The translations under genes and the position numbers were made by a program. A stretch of 26,038 nucleotides of DNA from CAZHPY01 sp964534705 (GTDB lineage: Bacteria > Omnitrophota > Gorgyraeia > 2-01-FULL-45-10), in NCBI GenBank assembly GCA_964534705.1, contig CAZHPY010000017.1:1-26038 (forward strand). Direction: 5' to 3'. Under the pieces are notes generated by a model, which was not told the origin of the DNA, searched no databases, and worked only from the letters and a program-made list of their open reading frames with translations. Positions 21,574 to 26,038 of this stretch are shown here, piece after piece (within the stretch, counting starts at the first letter, position 1; every line of letters starts with the position of its first letter).

Positions 21574-22035
21574 GCGGTTAGAGAAAAATAGCTTTTTTAT
21601 GGGGCTAAGGTAGTCTACTATGAGCTTTCCCAGTAAATGATCTACCTCGTGCTGGATCACACGCGCCAAAAGGCCTTCAGCGGTCATGGTCATGGCTTCG
21701 CCTTTTTCATTCAGGTACTCGACGGTTATCTTTTTGGCCCTTTTTACCTTTATAACCGCTTCCGGAACGCTAAGACATCCTTCTTCCAGCGCTTCACAGC
21801 CTTCTTTTTTGATTATAACGGGATTTGCCAGCTTCATAAGGCCATCACCTATATCAACTACAACAAGCTGTTTATCTATTCCTACCTGGCAGGCGGCAAG
21901 GCCTACGCCGCCTTTTACGTACATGGTTTCCGCCATTTCATCCAATATCCTCTTTTCTTCATCGGATATCTTAAGGACTTTAAGGGCTTTCTTTCTGAGG
22001 GAGACATTTGGAAGGCAGACTATATCCATGATCAT
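21553..22035 (-). CDS. def: Peptide deformylase
   Basis: This enzyme removes the N-formyl group from new proteins. It has 160 residues and all three active-site motifs: GVGLAACQ (43-50), EGCLS (85-89, metal ligand Cys87) and QHEVDH (128-133, with metal ligands His129 and His133 and catalytic Glu130). The second motif position is Cys in GLAACQ where many enzymes have PQ, which is tolerated in the family. The start may be 22035 or the ATG two codons later. It begins eight bases after panD ends and shares its last codons with the csp promoter. Confidence 0.95.
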   Translation of the reverse strand: MIMDIVCLPNVSLRKKALKVLKISDEEKRILDEMAETMYVKGGVGLAACQVGIDKQLVVVDIGDGLMKLANPVIIKKEGCEALEEGCLSVPEAVIKVKRAKKITVEYLNEKGEAMTMTAEGLLARVIQHEVDHLLGKLIVDYLSPIKKLFFSNRLTIRKL

Positions 22036-22043
22036 TTCCGTGC

Positions 22044-22400
22044 TTATTTTACGCTTTTTATGTGGTTTTTATTATCAACCTTGACCGCTATAAGCTTGAG
22101 CTTTTTGGCGTCTTTGTCGCTAACAAGGCAATTCGATAAGATTATAACGATCTCCCCTACTTTCCCAAGATGGGCAGCTGCGCCATACAGGCCTATGACG
22201 CCTGATCCCGCAGCTTCTTCTATAGCATATGTTTCGAAGCGCGAGCCGTTATCCACGTTGACAACCTGGACTATTTCTCCGGGGTATATATTTGCGGCTT
22301 TAAGCAGGGTCTTGTCTATGCCGATGCTCCCTTCGTAATGAAGGTCGATCTTTGTTATCCTTGCCCTGTGTATTTTGGATTTACACATTAATCTTGTCAT
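22044..22400 (-). CDS. panD: Aspartate 1-decarboxylase proenzyme
   Basis: PanD makes beta-alanine from aspartate for pantothenate and coenzyme A synthesis. The proenzyme cuts itself between Gly24 and Ser25 to form the pyruvoyl group. With the start at 22400 (MTRLMCKSKIHRARITKIDLHYEGSIGID), Gly24-Ser25 fall at the canonical positions, which supports this start over an ATG two codons upstream. The core VQVVNVDNGSRFETYAIEEAAGSGVIGLYGAAA is typical. Length is 118 residues. It lies between the BamE-like lipoprotein gene and def. Confidence 0.95.
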   Translation of the reverse strand: MTRLMCKSKIHRARITKIDLHYEGSIGIDKTLLKAANIYPGEIVQVVNVDNGSRFETYAIEEAAGSGVIGLYGAAAHLGKVGEIVIILSNCLVSDKDAKKLKLIAVKVDNKNHIKSVK

Positions 22401-22427
22401 ATGCATTTTATGTCGTGCCGTTTTAAA

Positions 22428-22769
22428 CTATAACTCGTCTATGTCTGTCAGGTAATTTCCGTCAAAATATAGTTTTCTTGCCTGTGAAAGATAATCTGCG
22501 TCTATAGGCAGCCCCGTCTGGGCGCGGTAGACCCATAGCTCCCGCGGGTCTTTCCACCTCTTTGCGTCTTCAACTGTGCGTATTTCGTCCGGTTTGCCCC
22601 ATTTTGATTCCACTTGATGCTTTGTCATGCCTATCTTCAGGTCTGTTTTGCCTAAAGGATACTTTAAGACCTCATCCGGTTTGGGAACGGCCTCTATGAG
22701 AGTGCATCCATAAGCCGTCACAGCAAACGCAGCAATGATAAGGAACAATTTAAGAGGACTGTTAAGCAT
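22428..22769 (-). CDS. BamE/SmpA-like small lipoprotein
   Basis: This 113-residue protein has a lipoprotein signal peptide with lipobox AYGC (lipidated Cys22). It contains the stretch LKIGMTKHQVESKWGKPDEI, the 'GMTk.qV...wG.P' motif of BamE/SmpA-type domains, seen in small outer-membrane lipoproteins. The rest (RELWVYRAQTGLPIDADYLSQARKLYFDGNYLTDI) resembles the strand part of that fold. A role as true BamE in outer-membrane protein assembly is not proven; many lipoproteins share the motif. Its ATG overlaps the end of the PilZ gene by eight bases, so the two are probably made together. Confidence 0.8.
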   Translation of the reverse strand: MLNSPLKLFLIIAAFAVTAYGCTLIEAVPKPDEVLKYPLGKTDLKIGMTKHQVESKWGKPDEIRTVEDAKRWKDPRELWVYRAQTGLPIDADYLSQARKLYFDGNYLTDIDEL

Positions 22770-23148
22770 CTTTGCTCTCCTTTGGTAGATTATAAATAAT
22801 GTCGCATAAAAATTTCAGGAACGTATTTTTATTATCCTCTTCGATCTCAGTGAATTCCACGCCTACATCGTAAGGGGCCTTATCTTCAAGGCTGAGTTTT
22901 TTCTTCCATACGACCTTACCCTTTGCGTGAACAGGGTTATGAGCTCCGGATATGTCCAGGCTGAAGGCTATAATGCAGTCCACCTTCAGTTCCTTTGCGT
23001 GGGATTCGAATCTCAATCCATCGGCAGATATATCTTTTGTAATGGCTTTATAAACGCCTTCGGCGCCCTGGATGGTATATTCCAGGGATATAGGCGTCCT
23101 AAGCCTTATATACCTTCTTCTCTCTATCAGCCGGTCATTGATCTTCAT
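22762..23148 (-). CDS. PilZ domain protein
   Basis: This 128-residue protein is a single PilZ domain that should bind cyclic di-GMP: the arginine motif ERRRYIRLRTPI (R11, R12 and R15) and DISADGLRFES (D39-x-S41-x-x-G44) are both complete. The C-terminal VVWKKK...YDVGVEFTEIEEDNKNTFLKFL completes the barrel and final helix. It has no membrane segment or second domain. A good promoter lies upstream at 23179-23207. It overlaps the lipoprotein gene downstream. The target process is not visible. Confidence 0.9.
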   Translation of the reverse strand: MKINDRLIERRRYIRLRTPISLEYTIQGAEGVYKAITKDISADGLRFESHAKELKVDCIIAFSLDISGAHNPVHAKGKVVWKKKLSLEDKAPYDVGVEFTEIEEDNKNTFLKFLCDIIYNLPKESKDA

Positions 23149-23178
23149 ATGGATAAGTTATAAAAACGTTGATTAGGA

Positions 23179-23207
23179 ATAATAACACATAACACCTTCT
23201 GCGTCAA
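23179..23207 (-). promoter_or_regulatory. Sigma-70 promoter of the PilZ-lipoprotein unit
   Basis: TTGACG (23202-23207) and TATTAT (23179-23184) are 17 bases apart on the minus strand, 31 bases before the PilZ start codon. Confidence 0.75.
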
Positions 23208-23220
23208 CAACCTTCATCAT

Positions 23221-23257
23221 AAAAACAGGGCTATTCGTTTTGGAACAAATAGCCCTG
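23221..23257 (-). terminator. Intrinsic terminator after the TIGR04073-like gene
   Basis: CAGGGCTATT pairs perfectly with AATAGCCCTG around a 12-base loop, followed by five T. It isolates the PilZ unit from the gene upstream. Confidence 0.88.
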
Positions 23258-23278
23258 CTTAATGTTAAAAATACTATA

Positions 23279-23647
23279 TTATTTTGTAGCCTTCGCTGTG
23301 GCTGGCTCCATAAGAGGCTCCGCGCTTACCGGGCTCTTTTCATAGTCAGGTATCGGGAAAGTGACTAAATCGACCGCTCCGGAGATAGTTCTCGGGAACG
23401 CCTTTTTAAATCCATCCCATGCCCCTACGGTTAAGCCTAAAGCCGCGTTCTTTGTATCGTTGGTCGTGTTATATATAGAGAGCGGTATGTCGGTCCAACC
23501 TAGACAAAGATTTTTCAATCCTCTTCCGGCTTTACTCATCGCTCCGCCGACCATATCCTTACAGCCGCTAGCTTCAGCCGCGTACGATATTCCTGCAAAA
23601 GACAATGCCAATAGAATTATAATTGCTACACAAAATAACTTTTTCAT
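23279..23647 (-). CDS. Exosortase-associated protein, TIGR04073-like
   Basis: This 122-residue secreted protein has a signal peptide (MKKLFCVAIIILLALSFAGISYAAE). The mature part reads AGRGLKNLCLGWTDIPLSIYNTT, GLTVGAWDGFKKAFPRTISGAVDLVTFPIPDYE. The pattern 'kNl.lGw.eiP.siy ... G...G...a..R...G..elvTFPiP' is that of the TIGR04073 family, found in bacteria that have exosortase/PEP-CTERM sorting systems; its own function is unknown. The Cys after the signal peptide is not in a lipobox. AAGGAGG precedes the ATG. It is followed by a strong terminator. Confidence 0.78.
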   Translation of the reverse strand: MKKLFCVAIIILLALSFAGISYAAEASGCKDMVGGAMSKAGRGLKNLCLGWTDIPLSIYNTTNDTKNAALGLTVGAWDGFKKAFPRTISGAVDLVTFPIPDYEKSPVSAEPLMEPATAKATK

Positions 23648-23672
23648 TTATTCACCTCCTTTTTAGGTTTAT

Positions 23673-25367
23673 TTATTTAGCGAGTATATCATATGTTTGC
23701 TGTAAAGTCAAATCTATCTGAGCTACTCCTTCCAGCCATTTTAATGTCGCATCAAGGATCGCAGGATCTGTCTCATAATATAGCATGTGTGCCCCATCAT
23801 TTATTAATTTACCCATGAAATGGCCTAAGTACCCATAATATATCAACTTATGATTTTTATTCCCGCTGTCTTCCAGGGCCTTGTCAAGATTCGCCGCATC
23901 TTCGGCTGGGATAAGTTCATCATCGTTTCCATGCAATATAAGGACCGGGCATTCGACCTTCCTTATGATATCTATAGGGTTTTCTTCAAGGCTATCCTTC
24001 AATTTTTTCACAAAACATCTTGTCCTTAATATGGAGATCCAGTTTCTCCTCGAATTTTTAACCTTCTCTATTGTCTCCATGCGGGATTTAATCGCCAATT
24101 TGAGGTATTGTTCATCCCATTTGTACTTAACCGCCATTTCATTAAGATTGTCAAAATTCAGGTCTGTTTGGCCGGCCAGGGTTATCAGAGGAGCCATAAG
24201 AACTAAGGATTTGACGTTTTTATCTTCAGCAGCTATTTTAGCCGCATAAAAAGCGCCTTTGTCGTGTCCTACAATGCTTATCTGTCCTGCATCTATGTCT
24301 TTCCTGCTGGAAAGGTAAGCCAGCGCGGCCTTTGCGTCGTTGAACCCCTCTTCATCAGTAACAGACCTATTGTCTCCCCCGCTTGCTCCTATACCGCGTC
24401 CGTCAAAACGTAAGGTTAAAAATCCGTTTTTTGAGAGCTTATCGGCAATGTAAACAAATAATCCTTTTTCATCGCGGTCACAATCTTCGCATCCACCCAG
24501 CAATAGCACCGCGGGATGCGCCCCTTCCTTCTTTGGCGCAGTCACTGTTCCTGCAATGCTTATTTTTTTATTGTTAAACTTTACCTCTTCTTCGGTATAA
24601 TCATCCGGTTTAAAAGAGAACCTTCCGGCCTTATTAATATTTTTTGGAACGAATGTCCGGATTATTTTGATGTTCTTTTCAGGGAACTCTATGCTGACAA
24701 GGCTCCTGCCTGTTTTTGTCACATACAGGATACCTTGGGGGAGATTTTTCATTCTTACCAGCAGGCATTCTACTTTTGTTTTCCTCTTACCTACCTTGAT
24801 ATATTCGTCCCTGATCGAAGTCAGGGTGAGCCGCCTCTTCATAGGAGGCAGGAGCGGAGAATAGCTTGTTATGACGTTAAATGCCTGGGCCCGGCCGATC
24901 GAAAAGTCATAATTTTCCAATATCGGCAAATATGTCATAGGGGAATGCTCTTCAAACACGTAGATCTTGCGCCTGACGGGGAGTTTTTCCAGATATGCGA
25001 ACTCCGAGGAGGCCGTGCCGACAAAAGAGATGTTCTCATCGTTCTTCTCGATAAACACCTTTTTTACGTCCCCGCCCCCGGTCTCTTCCCGCAGGTAATT
25101 TATAAGGCCATATTTCCTGTCCAGCTCCAGGCGCGATCTTCTTTCTGTCAGGAGCGGCATGAACGGCATCGATGCCTGGGATTTATACAGCAGGTTCTCA
25201 TCGGTAACGAATTTGTCGACTTTTATTGTCCCTATATCGTGGTTGGAAAGGCTGACCGTAAAATAGTATTGCCGGTGCTTCTCTTTATCAAGGTAAAATA
25301 GCGAGGCTATGAATAGCAGGACGCTTGCTACCAGGATCACGAATACCGTAATATAAACTTTTCTCAT
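23673..25367 (-). CDS. Membrane-anchored alpha/beta hydrolase with Asp at the nucleophile elbow
   Basis: This 564-residue protein has an N-terminal membrane anchor (about residues 5-25). A beta-rich region (30-250) resembling DUF3108-type domains follows (SNHDIGTIKVDKF..., RRKIYVFEEHSPMTYLPIL..., VECLLVRMKNLPQGILYVTK). The C-terminal alpha/beta hydrolase domain (260-550) has the oxyanion region LLLGGCEDC, the strand-turn RFDGRGIGASGG, the elbow VGHDKGA with Asp369, the acid in HGNDDELIP (Asp482 or Asp483) and His516 in GYLGHFMG. Relatives normally have Ser at the elbow (GHSxG); Asp is the nucleophile of epoxide hydrolases and haloalkane dehalogenases. Substrate unknown. It begins two bases after the upstream membrane protein gene ends. 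Confidence 0.82.
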   Translation of the reverse strand: MRKVYITVFVILVASVLLFIASLFYLDKEKHRQYYFTVSLSNHDIGTIKVDKFVTDENLLYKSQASMPFMPLLTERRSRLELDRKYGLINYLREETGGGDVKKVFIEKNDENISFVGTASSEFAYLEKLPVRRKIYVFEEHSPMTYLPILENYDFSIGRAQAFNVITSYSPLLPPMKRRLTLTSIRDEYIKVGKRKTKVECLLVRMKNLPQGILYVTKTGRSLVSIEFPEKNIKIIRTFVPKNINKAGRFSFKPDDYTEEEVKFNNKKISIAGTVTAPKKEGAHPAVLLLGGCEDCDRDEKGLFVYIADKLSKNGFLTLRFDGRGIGASGGDNRSVTDEEGFNDAKAALAYLSSRKDIDAGQISIVGHDKGAFYAAKIAAEDKNVKSLVLMAPLITLAGQTDLNFDNLNEMAVKYKWDEQYLKLAIKSRMETIEKVKNSRRNWISILRTRCFVKKLKDSLEENPIDIIRKVECPVLILHGNDDELIPAEDAANLDKALEDSGNKNHKLIYYGYLGHFMGKLINDGAHMLYYETDPAILDATLKWLEGVAQIDLTLQQTYDILAK

Positions 25368-25369
25368 AT

Positions 25370-25948
25370 TTAAAAATCCAATGACGCTGCGTCAGCGGTA
25401 AGCTTGCCGGACCATCTTCCAAAATTTTTCCTGGGCTTCTCCCCTTCTCTCAATTCAAGGAATATTTCGGTCGGGCAGTTAGATATTATTTTTTTGAACG
25501 CGAACGATCCATTGGATCTTAATACGGTCCTGGCAGAGGACAATATGTATGGTATTGCGACATGCGGAAGAGGCTGTGTCCCGATAGACGGTTCCTGGGG
25601 GTGGAGCTCTGTTTCATAGATAACGGCATTATCCTTATCCATGAAGCGGACCTTTATGGAAAGGTCCAATATATCCTTGGGGCCCTTATTGGTCACAACG
25701 CCTTCTATGATTGGTTTCCCTTTAAGCGCTCCGGTGTTCTCTATCCTTGCATCGACTTTTTCTATGGCCACATACTTTGAATAAACCTTGGCTTTGGTCT
25801 TGCCCAGGAGGTCCTGGTAGCGCCTCTTAAATTCATCGGCCTTAAATTCAAGATAGATAAAATAACCTACAAGCGTAAGAACGAGCACGAGCGCCAATAC
25901 CAGGCTCGAAACCAACGCGACAATAAGGCTCTTTTTCTTTATAAGCAT
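25370..25948 (-). CDS. Hypothetical protein with one membrane segment and an Ig-like/FxLYD-like domain
   Basis: I do not recognise a named family. The 192-residue protein has an N-terminal membrane segment (about residues 8-32, LIVALVSSLVLALVLVLTLVGYFIYL). A soluble domain follows with ARIENTGALKGKPIIEGVVTNKGPKDILDLSIKVRFMDKDNAVIYETELHP, which resembles the beta-sandwich of FxLYD/DUF2393-type proteins ('G.v.N.g...l..v.v.v.f.D..g..i...'). The location should be periplasmic. Its ATG shares one base with the stop codon of the gene upstream (TAATG), and it ends two bases before the hydrolase gene, so the three are one operon. Confidence 0.75.
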   Translation of the reverse strand: MLIKKKSLIVALVSSLVLALVLVLTLVGYFIYLEFKADEFKRRYQDLLGKTKAKVYSKYVAIEKVDARIENTGALKGKPIIEGVVTNKGPKDILDLSIKVRFMDKDNAVIYETELHPQEPSIGTQPLPHVAIPYILSSARTVLRSNGSFAFKKIISNCPTEIFLELREGEKPRKNFGRWSGKLTADAASLDF

Positions 25949-26038
25949 TATTCTGTCCTGTTCTTCAGTTCGCTTTTGTAAAGTTCTCTTATATAGTTGA
26001 ATATGGAAATGTATGCATCTGTCTTATAATCCGGGTAC
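25948..26038 (-). CDS. C-terminal end of an unrecognised gene (cut by window edge)
   Basis: The last 29 codons of an open frame run in from the window end: YPDYKTDAYISIFNYIRELY, then KSELKNRTE and a TAA stop that shares one base with the next ATG. The overlap supports it as real coding sequence in the same operon. Too little is present to name it. Confidence 0.6.
   Translation of the reverse strand, partial: YPDYKTDAYISIFNYIRELYKSELKNRTE

Noticed and set aside
24516..25301. A 261-codon open frame on the plus strand opposite the hydrolase gene
   Set aside because: It is a shadow of a protein with clear domains on the minus strand. It has no recognisable motif, and every supported gene here is on the minus strand.

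Overview
All genes in this window lie on the minus strand, so transcription runs from high to low coordinates. The genes are Gram-negative in character: an outer-membrane porin, lipoproteins, a type III glutamine synthetase, a TIGR04073-type exosortase-associated protein and several PilZ proteins. This mix suggests an uncultured lineage near the PVC group, with Candidatus Omnitrophota my best guess. That placement is an inference.

The main region (1-16979) is a nitrogen-assimilation island. In transcription order it holds: glutamine-dependent NAD synthetase; an ECF-like sigma factor; a porin; Amt transporter 3; P-II 3; a 59-residue HTH protein; Amt 2; P-II 2; Amt 1; P-II 1; type III glutamine synthetase (glnN); a 75-residue Fis-like HTH protein; gltB; and the start of gltD. 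Five leader regions break the island into transcription units, before nadE, the porin, amt1, glnN and the fis-like/gltB operon. Each leader carries a small hairpin with a six-base loop, usually A at loop position 1 and always G at position 4, followed by a similar hairpin that overlaps the 5' arm of an intrinsic terminator. This is the architecture of ANTAR-protein antitermination targets. A GAF-ANTAR protein is encoded directly upstream of nadE (16980-17693). The porin and nadE leaders appear to carry two terminators in series. A weaker leader of the same design precedes the sigma factor gene.

Four of the leaders (porin, amt1, glnN, fis-like/gltB) also share an exactly spaced element, GTTACC-N15-TTACTTGTA, just upstream of the first hairpin. 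It does not look like a sigma-70 or sigma-54 promoter and may be read by the sigma factor encoded in the island. nadE instead has a normal sigma-70 promoter. The model is therefore two-layered: a special promoter starts transcription, and GAF-ANTAR binding to the RNA allows it to continue.

The second region (16980-20115) is a gene string: M23 peptidase, entericidin-like lipoprotein, STAS-PilZ protein, PflX-like radical SAM enzyme and the GAF-ANTAR regulator. The third region (20192-26038) holds housekeeping and envelope genes: a secreted helical protein, YqeY, a cold-shock protein with a terminator in its leader, peptide deformylase, PanD, a BamE-like lipoprotein, a PilZ protein, a TIGR04073-like protein, a membrane-anchored alpha/beta hydrolase with Asp in the nucleophile position, a one-TM protein, and the end of an unrecognised gene. 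I found no rRNA, tRNA, CRISPR array or insertion sequence.
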